This document shows, in pieces, positions 1 to 9,169 of a stretch of DNA of 64,000 nucleotides. Both the position numbers and the translations under genes were made by a program. Below the pieces are notes generated by a model. It worked only from the letters and a program-made list of their open reading frames with translations, was not told where the DNA came from and searched no databases. The DNA lies in the NCBI RefSeq assembly GCF_002119425.1, contig NZ_MDSU01000018.1:649501-713500 (forward strand), written 5' to 3'. The stretch comes from Desulfurella amilsii. GTDB lineage: Bacteria; Campylobacterota_A; Desulfurellia; Desulfurellales; Desulfurellaceae. How positions within the stretch are numbered: the stretch's first letter is position 1; each line of letters starts with the position of its first letter.

Positions 1-462
1 GGCGGCCTCAATTGCAGCATTTAATGCAAGCAGGTTAGTCTGCGTGGCAATATCTGAGATTGAACCAATTACTTCGCTTATCTTTTCTGACGAAACGCTT
101 AGATTTTTTATACTTTCTACGAATGTATTTAAGTTCTCTTTTTTTTCTGCAATGTCTTGGTTGCGTTCGTCTATCTTGGATTTTAATGCGGCATTGTTGT
201 TATTGAAGTGTTCAAAGTCAGCGTTTATAGACAACAGGTGATCGGTCATAGATTTTAGGTTTCCGCTCATTTCTTCAACAGATGCAGCAAATACATTCAT
301 TTGCTCCTTAATTCCCAGTACATCGCTTTGGATTATTTTAAAACTGCCATTTGTTGAAGTGCTAAGTAGAGAGTCTTTTACTACACTTTTAGCTAGTTTT
401 GCTATAGTGCTTTTTTTGCTTGATTTATCAAAAGAAGTTGTTATTACGTTATTTTTTTTCAT
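1..462 (-). CDS. Soluble methyl-accepting chemotaxis signalling protein (partial, 3' end beyond window)
   Basis: The minus-strand frame opens at the ATG ending at 462 and is still open at base 1. The last residues in the window read IATQTNLLALNAAIEAA, the start of the conserved receptor hairpin that contacts CheA and CheW. The roughly 130 residues before it are polar and coiled-coil-like (ASVEEMSGNLK and similar), with no membrane segment and no ligand domain. This makes it a cytoplasmic receptor signalling module. It follows the ODP-type gene by 5 bases in an operon with CheA, so its input is probably that protein or the separate membrane sensor upstream (inference). The true C-terminus is unseen. 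Confidence 0.85.
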   Translation of the reverse strand, partial: MKKNNVITTSFDKSSKKSTIAKLAKSVVKDSLLSTSTNGSFKIIQSDVLGIKEQMNVFAASVEEMSGNLKSMTDHLLSINADFEHFNNNNAALKSKIDERNQDIAEKKENLNTFVESIKNLSVSSEKISEVIGSISDIATQTNLLALNAAIEAA

Positions 463-467
463 GGTAA

Positions 468-1247
468 TCACCTTGATATTTCATCTACAATATCGCTGCC
501 GCACCTTAGGGATTCAAGCCAGCTTAAAAAAGACTTAGCCGATTCTTTTTTAAATACAGCTCCATGCTGGGGAGCTATCATGTTTATATCGTATTTCCTA
601 ACGCGGTTAACAAAATTCCTGCACACAGCATTTGATGCCATATAGCGCTTGTGAAATCCTTCCATTAAGGCAACATGAGCATTAAAATCTTCCACAAAAA
701 GGTATGTTTTAGAGCCAAATACAGCTGCACCAACATCACCGCTAAATAGTATCTTGGAAGTTGGGTCATAGAGTGTATGCTGGCCTGGTGAGTGCATAAA
801 GTGAGCTGGTATCACTTCAAATGAATCAATCCTACCGCCGTTGTCTTCAATTGGTATAATACGCGAAACATCAGTTATACCAAAATGTGGTAAAAACCTT
901 ACCCACAGCTTAGATATATAAACATTTGCGCTTGTAATGGAAAGCCACATAGCAATACCGCTTGATACATCTGGATCTTGATGTGTGTAAAATATATTTT
1001 TAATATCTGCTAAATCTATATACCTGCTTACATTTGCAACAACCTTTGGGAACACATGCACACCACCTGGATCAAGTAATGTGCCTTTGCCGTTTGATAT
1101 AATCAAGTACTGATTAACCTGTATAAAACTGCCTTTAATGTCTGCTTCATCCCAACCAAGCCAGATAAACTTGTGACCTGATTCTTCAAATAACACTTCG
1201 CCGTTTGAGATATTTACCTGCTCGTTTGATAAATTAATATACCCCAT
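468..1247 (-). CDS. ODP-type MBL-fold di-iron protein of a chemosensory operon
   Basis: A metallo-beta-lactamase-fold protein of about 259 residues, resembling the MBL half of flavodiiron proteins but without a flavodoxin domain. Metal-ligand motifs appear in the expected order: THQDPD (H-x-D-x-D form), HFMHSPGQH, FSGDVGAA and PQHGAV. Stand-alone proteins of this type next to chemotaxis genes are known as ODP, an oxygen-binding di-iron sensor characterised in Treponema. I chose the ATG ending at 1247, which has AAGGAG seven bases upstream; an in-frame GTG two codons earlier is possible. It lies between cheA and a soluble receptor domain, so an oxygen or redox input to CheA is likely (inference). 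Confidence 0.8.
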   Translation of the reverse strand: MGYINLSNEQVNISNGEVLFEESGHKFIWLGWDEADIKGSFIQVNQYLIISNGKGTLLDPGGVHVFPKVVANVSRYIDLADIKNIFYTHQDPDVSSGIAMWLSITSANVYISKLWVRFLPHFGITDVSRIIPIEDNGGRIDSFEVIPAHFMHSPGQHTLYDPTSKILFSGDVGAAVFGSKTYLFVEDFNAHVALMEGFHKRYMASNAVCRNFVNRVRKYDINMIAPQHGAVFKKESAKSFLSWLESLRCGSDIVDEISR

Positions 1248-1249
1248 AC

Positions 1250-3577
1250 TCACACTCCTTTTAGTAGTTTTATCATTCTTTTTTCTAGCAAGTTTTTAAT
1301 GCCATCAAGGCTCGTTTGTTGAATAGATACAATAGCATTTAAACTTGTATCTTCAAAGCGGGCTTTATCTGATGTTAGGTCTTCGCTTAAGCCTACAATG
1401 TATGACTTCTTTGTAGCAGGAAGCTCCCTTATATCGTTTATTGTATCTATTACATTGTGCAGGGATAAATCTAAAAATATTACGCTTGATGGGTGCGTAT
1501 AGACAATACTCATACTATCGTGGTAGTATACATTGTAGTCTGAAAAATGCTCTTTTATAAAGCTCAAAGATTCCAATTTATTGCTTATTGCAATCACAAG
1601 GGCGTTTTTAGCAAACTCTTTTTGGTCTATTGTATGGGAAGCTATGTTAACAGATAGCTTTGAAGCTTGTTTTACAATTGAGACTACATCAAGTATCAAT
1701 GCAACACTGCCATCTCCCATAATGGTTGCACCTGCAATGGATTTAACTTTGCCTAAATAGTTTCCAAGTGGCTTTATTACTACTTCTTCTTGGTTAACAA
1801 GCGCATCAACCACTAAGCCTAACTGCTTTTCTGCAGATGAGACAATAACAACATACATCTCATCTTTGCTTAGAGTTTTCTTATCTTTAGATATACCCAG
1901 TATATCCCCTAAATAGGCAAGAGGAACAATAGAGCCCCTTAGTCTTAGCACATCTTTGTTTTGGACATGCTCAATGTCTGATAGGCTAATCCTTACTGTT
2001 TCTATAACATTAGCCAAAGGTATGGCAAAAAGACTGCCTACAGTTTTTACAAGCAAAGACTGAATAATAGCAAGCGTTAGAGGTATCTTTATAATAATCT
2101 TTGTGTCTTCGTTTATTTTGGATTTTATGCTTATTATGCCGTTTAGCTTTTCTATGTTTGTTTTTACAACATCCATACCCACACCACGGCCAGAAAGGTT
2201 AGAAACTTGACTTGCAGTAGAAAATCCAGGCAGGAATACAAGGTTAAAGACATCATTTTCGCTCATCTGACTTGCTTCCTGCGGTGTAACTATAGAGTTT
2301 TCTATAGCTTTTTGCTTGATTTTTTCTTGATCCATACCTTTGCCGTCATCTTCTACGATTATTACTATGTGATTTCCTTCCTGCGATGCAGACAGCTTTA
2401 GCGTGCCAATTCTATTTTTGCCTTTTTGGATTCTTTCTGCTGGAGGTTCTATGCCGTGGTCTATGGCGTTTCTTATTAAATGAACAAAGGGTTCGTTTAT
2501 TTCTTCTACGACGCTTTTGTCTAGTTCAGTTTCTGCACCTTCAATGACAAGGTTTACCTCTTTGTTTAAGTCTCTGCAAATGTCCCTTACTATCCTTGGG
2601 AATTTGTTAAATACTTTGCCTATTTCAACCATTCTAGTTTTCATTATAGCCATCTGCAGATCTGTTGTAACAAGCGTTATCTGGGATGAAATGTTAGATA
2701 GGCTGTCTGCTATTTCATCACTTTGATTTGTTTCTGATACTATGTTTGCAAGCCTTACCAGTCTGTTTTTTGCTAAAACAAGCTCTCCTGCTAAATCCAT
2801 CAAGTCATCAAGCTTTTTAACATCAACCCTAATGGTTTGCTTTTCTAAGTCCTGTTTTGATTTGTCTTGGGGTTCTTGTGTAGGCTGTTTGGTGGCTATT
2901 GGACTTGTTTGCTTAGGTTTAGAGTCTTTAGCTGCAAAAGAGCTTTCAGCAGGTTTAGATGAAGAAGCGTTTTGCTTTGCCTTCCTTTTTTCTTCGTCTT
3001 CTTTCGTTCTTTGAGCTAAAAGCCTTTGGATTTCTGCATTGAGTTCTTCATCTGTTAGGTTGGTTTTTTTAGCAACAGGAGGCTCTTCTTGTTGTATTTC
3101 TTCTATCTGGAGTTTAACTATATCGCTTTCTGCTTCTATATTTGGTGCTGGTTCTTCTTTAGCTTCTTCTTGTGCTTGAGAGTTGTTTTCTTGAGCGCTA
3201 AGGAGCCTTTGTATTTCTTGTTCTATGTCTATGCTGTCTATGGCTTGATTTTGCTTTACCATATCTACCATTGTCTTTAGCTTATCAACGCTTAAGAGTA
3301 TCGCATCCATGATAGAAGGCGTTAACTCTAGATCAAAGCGTCTAAGAGAATTTAACAAGTCTTCTAATTTGTGTGTAAGCTGTGTAATTTTATCAAAGCC
3401 TAAAAAGCTTGAAGAGCCTTTTATTGTGTGGAAGGCTCTAAATACCTTGTTTAGCAAATCAGCGTCTTTAGGAGACTTCTCAAGCGCCACTAAGTCTTCA
3501 TCAAGACCTTCTAACAGCTCTGTGGTCTCTACAATAAAGTCCTGAAGTATCTCATCCATTTCATTAAAGCTGCTCAT
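1250..3577 (-). CDS. cheA: Chemotaxis histidine kinase CheA with C-terminal receiver-like domain
   Basis: The hybrid kinase of a chemosensory array. An N-terminal HPt domain has the phosphorylated His in AFHTIKGSSSFLGF (about residue 50). A charged low-complexity linker (about 130-250) precedes the dimerisation and ATPase domains: HLIRNAIDHGIE is the N box, VEDDGKGMD is G1 and GRGVGMDVVK is G2. A CheW-like domain follows (about 510-640). The last 120 residues look like a degenerate receiver (IFLDLSLHNVIDTINDIREL). I chose the ATG ending at 3577, with AGGAG seven bases upstream, over an upstream TTG. The 5' end overlaps the dCache-HAMP gene by 14 bases. No cheY, cheB or cheR is visible in the window. 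Confidence 0.93.
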   Translation of the reverse strand: MSSFNEMDEILQDFIVETTELLEGLDEDLVALEKSPKDADLLNKVFRAFHTIKGSSSFLGFDKITQLTHKLEDLLNSLRRFDLELTPSIMDAILLSVDKLKTMVDMVKQNQAIDSIDIEQEIQRLLSAQENNSQAQEEAKEEPAPNIEAESDIVKLQIEEIQQEEPPVAKKTNLTDEELNAEIQRLLAQRTKEDEEKRKAKQNASSSKPAESSFAAKDSKPKQTSPIATKQPTQEPQDKSKQDLEKQTIRVDVKKLDDLMDLAGELVLAKNRLVRLANIVSETNQSDEIADSLSNISSQITLVTTDLQMAIMKTRMVEIGKVFNKFPRIVRDICRDLNKEVNLVIEGAETELDKSVVEEINEPFVHLIRNAIDHGIEPPAERIQKGKNRIGTLKLSASQEGNHIVIIVEDDGKGMDQEKIKQKAIENSIVTPQEASQMSENDVFNLVFLPGFSTASQVSNLSGRGVGMDVVKTNIEKLNGIISIKSKINEDTKIIIKIPLTLAIIQSLLVKTVGSLFAIPLANVIETVRISLSDIEHVQNKDVLRLRGSIVPLAYLGDILGISKDKKTLSKDEMYVVIVSSAEKQLGLVVDALVNQEEVVIKPLGNYLGKVKSIAGATIMGDGSVALILDVVSIVKQASKLSVNIASHTIDQKEFAKNALVIAISNKLESLSFIKEHFSDYNVYYHDSMSIVYTHPSSVIFLDLSLHNVIDTINDIRELPATKKSYIVGLSEDLTSDKARFEDTSLNAIVSIQQTSLDGIKNLLEKRMIKLLKGV

Positions 3578-4760
3578 CTTCGTTCTCCTTGTTAACGGCA
3601 ATATCGCCTAAATTAGCCAATGTTTGAGCCAAAGCATCCATCAAATTATTGACAGATTTTACAAGCTCGCCTAACTCATCATTGCTTTCATATGTTATAC
3701 GCTTTGAAACATCGCCCATTATTATCGCATTGATTGTATTTGTAGCATCCAAAATGGGCCTTACTATTCTATTTGATGCCCACATGCTAAAAAATAGCGC
3801 TATTAAAATAGTAATAACACTAAAAAATGAAAAAATCCCAAGCATTAAAATTGTTTTAGAGTTAATCTGCTGATTAAGTTTGCCAACACCTTCTAATAAG
3901 CTGCTAATAGGTAATGTTAAACCTAAAGCCCAACCAGCTTGAGGCACTGAAGTATATCCAACATATTTTTCAACACCGCGAAATGTATAGTAAGATGTGC
4001 CGGTTTTTCCTTTCAATATATAGTTTGTCATTAAATATGCTAACTTTTCACCATTTTCTGGGTTAGTCAAATCTACATGGTCTTTTAATGTAATAAGAGG
4101 ATGTTCTTTAACCTTTGGGTCAAACACCAAAACACCCTTTGCATCCGTCATCCATAAATACTTATCGCTCATTGGCTTAATTTGTGCACTTTGCAATATT
4201 GAAAATATTCCTATAGGATCTATTTCAAAAAGGATGTAGCTATCATCTTTAAAAGGAAACAAAAAAGCAAAATACGCATTTTTGTCTTTATTTAAGTAAA
4301 AATCAACAAAATAAGAGTTCTTTGAAAATTTCTTATACTCGTGCGATTTTAATCGAGTTATTGCACCATCAAATTTTACATCAGCTGGGTAAGCATACTG
4401 AACTGAAAAATTCTTATCCAAAACAGCTACGCCTTTTATATTTAAATCTTTATTCATTACAGTATAAATATTTGGTATATACTGTTTAGGGTCTTGCGCT
4501 TTTAGGAGAAAATTAACGGTAGAATCGCACATCTTTTCTTTGATGGTTAAATTAGCTTCTATAATTTTTGAATAACTTTTTACCTCGTCTTCTAAATAAT
4601 GATTTGCTTGCGCTTCAAAAACATTTTTACTTGAGTTTATAAAAAAACTCCTTAAAGTAAGTAAATTATACAAAGAAATAATACTAAATAACACTGAAAC
4701 TATAAGCATTATCGAAAAAGTATACGCTACGATTTTTGTTCTTATGCTTTTTTTAAACAA
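3564..4760 (-). CDS. dCache-HAMP membrane sensor without output domain
   Basis: The 398 residues comprise an N-terminal membrane segment (about 10-32), a long extracytoplasmic region with the double-Cache feel of chemoreceptors (YIPNIYTVMNKDLNIKGVAVLD; GWALGLTLPISSLLEGV), a second membrane segment (about 302-326) and a HAMP domain (RIVRPILDATNTINAIIMGD) that ends near residue 380. There is no kinase, GGDEF or receptor signalling helix. The start is a TTG overlapping the stop of the upstream kinase, with AGAGAGG in front. Together with the separate soluble receptor domain four genes downstream, it looks like half of a split chemoreceptor (inference). The ligand is unknown. Confidence 0.8.
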   Translation of the reverse strand: MFKKSIRTKIVAYTFSIMLIVSVLFSIISLYNLLTLRSFFINSSKNVFEAQANHYLEDEVKSYSKIIEANLTIKEKMCDSTVNFLLKAQDPKQYIPNIYTVMNKDLNIKGVAVLDKNFSVQYAYPADVKFDGAITRLKSHEYKKFSKNSYFVDFYLNKDKNAYFAFLFPFKDDSYILFEIDPIGIFSILQSAQIKPMSDKYLWMTDAKGVLVFDPKVKEHPLITLKDHVDLTNPENGEKLAYLMTNYILKGKTGTSYYTFRGVEKYVGYTSVPQAGWALGLTLPISSLLEGVGKLNQQINSKTILMLGIFSFFSVITILIALFFSMWASNRIVRPILDATNTINAIIMGDVSKRITYESNDELGELVKSVNNLMDALAQTLANLGDIAVNKENEDEQL

Positions 4761-5787
4761 CGCTTAGCCTCTCTATGCGCATCTTAGAGCGCTTTTCTAT
4801 AGGTAAAATTAACTTTACCGTCGTTGTATTATTTTTAGAAATAACACGTAACCTTCCTCTATGAGCTTGCATTATGAGTTTTGATATAAATAAACCTAGA
4901 CCAATATTTTTTGGTTTTGTAGAATAAAACGGCGTGAACAGCATGCCTAACCTTTCTTTATCAATGCCTCCACCATTATCTTCGATATTAATTAATACAT
5001 TATTGCCTTCTTTTTGGCAATACATAAATATGTTTCCTTTTTCTTCAATCGATTCGTAAGCGTTTTTTAAAATCTCCTCTAAAACTAAACCAAAAAGTTT
5101 TTTGTCTATGTATAAATCCAAGCCACAGTCAAATTGATACCTATATTGAATAGGCTTTAATGTATTTTCCAATCGAAAATTTTCAAAAGCACTATGTAAA
5201 AAATCATTAATATTAACTTTTTCCAATTTTAAATCGGATACATTATTTATTATCTCAATATCAAGTACAATTTTCATAATTTTTGAAAACTCGCCTTGAA
5301 TGTACTCTAGATAAGGTTCGATATCATTTTTCATATCATTTGGCAGTTTTTTTCTAATAAGATTTAGAAAACCGCTTATTGACATTATAGGGTTTCTAAG
5401 TACATGGGCAATGCCTTGAGAAATATATTTTAAATAATTGTAATTTAAGTTTCTCTGACTTAAACCAAGCTTGTTAAAACCAGAAAGTACTATTATTTCA
5501 AACACATAAGAATCACTGTTTTTAAAACCATTAATATAGCAAAATTGCACTTTTTTATTTTTGTCAAGCAGGCGTATAAAATTCTTATATAACCCTTCTT
5601 TGTTTAATATATCCATTAAATTATCAAAAAATACAACCCTATCGTCTGATTGGAATATACTTCTTATGTCGTCTTTTAATTTTACATCAAAATGCATTAT
5701 TGCATTTTTGTTTGCATAAACTATACGCTTTTCTATATCAAATACTATTATACAGCTTTCCAATAAATCAAAAATCTCTACATTCAC
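4753..5787 (-). CDS. PAS-domain sensor histidine kinase
   Basis: A soluble kinase of 344 residues. An N-terminal PAS-like domain (about 1-115) has no membrane segment. The HisKA dimerisation helix reads SQGIAHVLRNPIMSISGF, where the His of AHVLRNP is the probable phospho-acceptor. The HATPase domain shows N box EEILKNAYESIE, G1 EDNGGGID, F box FTPFYSTKP and G2 GLGLFISK. It is the first gene of the chemosensory operon, and its 3' end overlaps the dCache-HAMP gene. No response regulator is adjacent; the CheA receiver-like tail is the nearest candidate partner (inference). The start is a GTG with no strong ribosome site, so it is less certain. Confidence 0.85.
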   Translation of the reverse strand: MNVEIFDLLESCIIVFDIEKRIVYANKNAIMHFDVKLKDDIRSIFQSDDRVVFFDNLMDILNKEGLYKNFIRLLDKNKKVQFCYINGFKNSDSYVFEIIVLSGFNKLGLSQRNLNYNYLKYISQGIAHVLRNPIMSISGFLNLIRKKLPNDMKNDIEPYLEYIQGEFSKIMKIVLDIEIINNVSDLKLEKVNINDFLHSAFENFRLENTLKPIQYRYQFDCGLDLYIDKKLFGLVLEEILKNAYESIEEKGNIFMYCQKEGNNVLINIEDNGGGIDKERLGMLFTPFYSTKPKNIGLGLFISKLIMQAHRGRLRVISKNNTTTVKLILPIEKRSKMRIERLSVV

Positions 5788-5839
5788 ATAATAATCCAGC
5801 CTTCTAAAATTATCTAGGCAAAATATAACACAATTTTAA

Positions 5840-7138
5840 CTATTTATCAAATACTCGTTCGAATATTTTGTCAATATTCCTTATAAAATAAGTATGCTCG
5901 AAACACTCATTCAATTCTTTATAACTTAAATATTTATTAATTGTTTCATCTTTCGAAAGTATTGTTTTGTAATCCAATCTATTATTCCACGATTCAAAAG
6001 CCTTACTTTGTGTAATCTTGTATGCAGTTTCCTTGTCGAGTCCTTTTTCTATGAGCTTTAGCATTACCCTTTGGGAGTATATAACACCTCTTGTCAAGTT
6101 TAGGTTTTCTAGCATTTTATCCTTATACACAACCAATTTTGTCAATATATCATTTAGCCTGTTTAGCATAAAATCTACTGCAATACTTGAATCTGGCAGT
6201 ATTATACGCTCATTTGAAGAGTGACTAATATCGCGCTCATGCCATAGGGCAACATTTTCTAAAGCACACAGTGCATTTGACCTAACAAGTCTTGCAAGAC
6301 CATCTAGGTTTTCACTTAACACTGGGTTTCTTTTGTGGGGCATACTTGATGAACCTTTTTGGCCACCATGAAAAAACTCTTCTGCCTCCTGCACCTCGGT
6401 TCTTTGGTAGTGTCTTATCTGTAAAGCAATTTTTTCGATAGTTGCCGCAATTATAGCTAGTGTTGTCATATACTGGGCATATCTATCCCTTTGTATAATT
6501 TGGTTTGATATAGGAGCAGGCCTTAATCCTAAAATTTCACACGCACGCTCTTCTACTTTAATATCAACATTTGCAAATGTCCCCATAGAACCAGAAATCT
6601 TACCGTATGAGATAGACTCTTTGGCTTGCTGCATCCTCTGTAGGTTTCTTTTCATTTCTTCATACCACAGAGCAATTACAAACCCAAATGTTATTGGCTC
6701 TGCGTGTATACCGTGAGAGCGACCAATCATAGGTGTATCTTTAAACTCAAAAGCGCGCTTTTTTAAAGTTTCAAGCAGTTGTTTTATATCTTCGATTATT
6801 ATTTCAGATGATTGTTTTAAAAGTAATGCGTTTGCCGTATCTACAATATCAGACGAAGTAACACCATAATGCAAAAAACTACCTTCAAGGGGCGTCAAAT
6901 ATTCTCTTACATTTTCATTAAAAGCTACAATATCATGGCGTGTTACCTCTTCAATTTCTTCAATGCGATTTACATTAAACTTTGCTTCCTTTCTAACACT
7001 TTCTGTTATACCAGCAGGGATTGTGCCCATTACTTCGTTTGCCTGCATAATTGCAAGTTCTACTTCGAGCCATTTTTGATATTTATTCTCTTGCGTCCAA
7101 ACATCACCCATAATTTTTCTTGTATAGCGCTCAATCAT
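5840..7138 (-). CDS. purB: Adenylosuccinate lyase
   Basis: Catalyses two fumarate-releasing steps in purine synthesis: SAICAR to AICAR and adenylosuccinate to AMP. At about 432 residues it has the normal length for the compact bacterial form. Family features seen are the N-terminal HDIVAFNENVRE, the signature loop GSSSMPHKRNPV, TSSDIVDTANALLL and the IGRSHGIHAEP motif with the catalytic His. The ATG ending at 7138 is preferred because GAGG lies five bases upstream; a GTG two codons earlier is also open. It is 7 bases after rodA on the same strand and probably co-transcribed with it. Confidence 0.95.
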   Translation of the reverse strand: MIERYTRKIMGDVWTQENKYQKWLEVELAIMQANEVMGTIPAGITESVRKEAKFNVNRIEEIEEVTRHDIVAFNENVREYLTPLEGSFLHYGVTSSDIVDTANALLLKQSSEIIIEDIKQLLETLKKRAFEFKDTPMIGRSHGIHAEPITFGFVIALWYEEMKRNLQRMQQAKESISYGKISGSMGTFANVDIKVEERACEILGLRPAPISNQIIQRDRYAQYMTTLAIIAATIEKIALQIRHYQRTEVQEAEEFFHGGQKGSSSMPHKRNPVLSENLDGLARLVRSNALCALENVALWHERDISHSSNERIILPDSSIAVDFMLNRLNDILTKLVVYKDKMLENLNLTRGVIYSQRVMLKLIEKGLDKETAYKITQSKAFESWNNRLDYKTILSKDETINKYLSYKELNECFEHTYFIRNIDKIFERVFDK

Positions 7139-7145
7139 AATCACC

Positions 7146-8240
7146 TCACCTATAGATTTGATTTTTTATTTTAATATTAAGTAAAATCCCGATTGCAATA
7201 AAATTAGTTATAACAGCAGAACCACCATAACTTACAAAAGGCAAAGGCACACCAACAACAGGCAGCAAACCAATAGTCATGCCAATATTGAATATCATAG
7301 AAACAGATAACATTATAGTGACACCTATTACTACAATTTTTTCAAAAATTGAACTAGCGACATCTATAAATGACAAACACCTAAAAATAATAAACACATA
7401 TAAACTAATTAGTACCACAGCACTTACAAACCCCCATTGCTCGCTAAAAGCAGCAAATATAAAATCTGTATGGTTTTCTGGTAAAAAGTTCAGCACGGTT
7501 TGTGTGGCTTTGGCTGCTGTTTTACCAAAAATACCCCCAGAGCCAACGGCGATTTCTGATTGTATAATGTGATAACCAAATGTATGTGGCGAAAGGTAGG
7601 GATTGATAAATGCAATAAGGCGTTCTTTTTGATAATTCTTTAATAAACTCCAAAAAAATGGGGCTGCAATAAGCAAAAAAATGATAGATTTAATCAAAAA
7701 TGTTTTCTTTACGCCAACGCTTAATATTATGCCAAACCCAACGATAAGAATAATTAAGGCTGTGCCCAAATCTGGTTGCTTTATAATTAAAACGGCAGGG
7801 ATTAAAATTAAAGCCAGTGGCAGGTACAAATCATTAAAATTATACTTAGAGCTTTTTATGTACTCATCAAAATACGCAGCCAAAACAAGAATAATTGCCA
7901 ACTTCATAAACTCAGATGGCTGTATATTAAAAAAGCCTAACGAAATCCAGCGTTTTGCACCATGACCAACAAAACCTATAAAAAACACTACTATTAAGAT
8001 AAATAATACAAAAATATAAAATACAAAAGCATAGGATTTAATTAGCTTTAAGTCCATATTTGCCACAAGCAAACATAAAAAAACCCCAAGTAATTCCCAT
8101 AATATCTGTTTGTTATAAAATACCCGGCCTGCATCAGTGCTATAAATCAAAAAAACACTCAAAACCCCAAGTAAACACACAGCTATAAATAAATAATAAT
8201 CAAAATATTTAAATTTTCTTCTATCTAATTGCAATAACAT
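7146..8240 (-). CDS. rodA: Rod-shape SEDS glycosyltransferase RodA
   Basis: A multi-pass membrane protein of 364 residues (about ten hydrophobic segments) of the SEDS family, which polymerises peptidoglycan glycan strands from lipid II during elongation. Family motifs include HGAKRWISLGFFNIQPSEFMK, KQPDLGTALII, LPENHTDFIFAAFSEQWGF and the C-terminal PLPFVSYGGSAV. Length and the N-terminus starting directly with membrane segments favour RodA over FtsW. It is followed at 7 bases by purB. No mreBCD or penicillin-binding protein gene is visible nearby. Confidence 0.92.
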   Translation of the reverse strand: MLLQLDRRKFKYFDYYLFIAVCLLGVLSVFLIYSTDAGRVFYNKQILWELLGVFLCLLVANMDLKLIKSYAFVFYIFVLFILIVVFFIGFVGHGAKRWISLGFFNIQPSEFMKLAIILVLAAYFDEYIKSSKYNFNDLYLPLALILIPAVLIIKQPDLGTALIILIVGFGIILSVGVKKTFLIKSIIFLLIAAPFFWSLLKNYQKERLIAFINPYLSPHTFGYHIIQSEIAVGSGGIFGKTAAKATQTVLNFLPENHTDFIFAAFSEQWGFVSAVVLISLYVFIIFRCLSFIDVASSIFEKIVVIGVTIMLSVSMIFNIGMTIGLLPVVGVPLPFVSYGGSAVITNFIAIGILLNIKIKNQIYR

Positions 8241-8266
8241 TTAAAATAAAATTTAGAAAAAACATT

Positions 8267-9169
8267 TTAGTCAAATACTGTTATGGAGTTTTTGCCAGAT
8301 CGTTTTGACGAGTACAATGCAGCATCAACCCTTTCCATTATAGAATCTAGCGTATCATCCTTTCTCACACAAGTTAATCCAATAGAAAAAGTAACTTTAA
8401 ACTCTTCATCTTTTTTCTTAAAAATAACCTTAGACATTTTATCTGTAAACTTTTCCGCCACTTTTTTTGCGCTATTTATATCCGTTTCTGGCATTAAAAC
8501 AACAAATTCATCTCCGCCATAACGAACTGGTATGTCAGATGATCGAATATTTTTCTTTATCAAGTTACCTATTTGCCACAGTACATTATCTCCAATTTGA
8601 TGTCCAAACTTGTCGTTTATGTCTTTAAAATCATCCACATCAATCATAAATAAGCTAAAAATACGACCGTAGCGCTCCATATAGTATAAATTTTCTTTTA
8701 ACTTTATTTGCAAATATTCTCTTAAATATAAGCCGGTTAAACTATCACGGTAAACTTTTACTTTTACTTTTTCTAAAGATTCTCGCTCTAGGTCAATGTT
8801 TCTCATAGCTTTTTCTAAATTCATTTTTAAAGAAAGGTTTATTTTTTTAAGCTTTTCTATTTCTTCATATGCATTTGAAGCATCTTCTAAGTGTAGGTTT
8901 TCTTGAGCAATAAGAGTTTCGCTAATATTTTGACTTGCATTTGAGATTTCTTTTTTTACATTATCAACGATTCTTTCAATTCTTTCTTTTATTTGGTCTG
9001 TCAATTCATCTTCTTTGTATTCTTCATACAAGTATTTTTTTAAATCAGTTAAATTCAAACCATTTTGCGTTGCAGTTTCTATAAAAAGTTTGTAATAATT
9101 ATAGGGGGTTAAGTTTACATTATTTTCTATTGCCTTGTTCAATGTTTGAGCGATAAGCTCTTCAATCAC
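8267..9169 (-). CDS. Diguanylate cyclase with N-terminal coiled coil
   Basis: Synthesises cyclic di-GMP from two GTP. The C-terminal GGDEF domain (about 135-300) has an intact active loop, RYGGDEFVVLMP, and an RSSD inhibitory site five residues before it, so product inhibition is expected. The first 130 residues are helical and charged with a predicted coiled coil (IEKLKKINLSLKMNLEKAMR) and no membrane span, consistent with a dimerising cytosolic enzyme. The start overlaps the end of birA by 4 bases. The input signal is not evident. Confidence 0.9.
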   Translation of the reverse strand: MIEELIAQTLNKAIENNVNLTPYNYYKLFIETATQNGLNLTDLKKYLYEEYKEDELTDQIKERIERIVDNVKKEISNASQNISETLIAQENLHLEDASNAYEEIEKLKKINLSLKMNLEKAMRNIDLERESLEKVKVKVYRDSLTGLYLREYLQIKLKENLYYMERYGRIFSLFMIDVDDFKDINDKFGHQIGDNVLWQIGNLIKKNIRSSDIPVRYGGDEFVVLMPETDINSAKKVAEKFTDKMSKVIFKKKDEEFKVTFSIGLTCVRKDDTLDSIMERVDAALYSSKRSGKNSITVFD

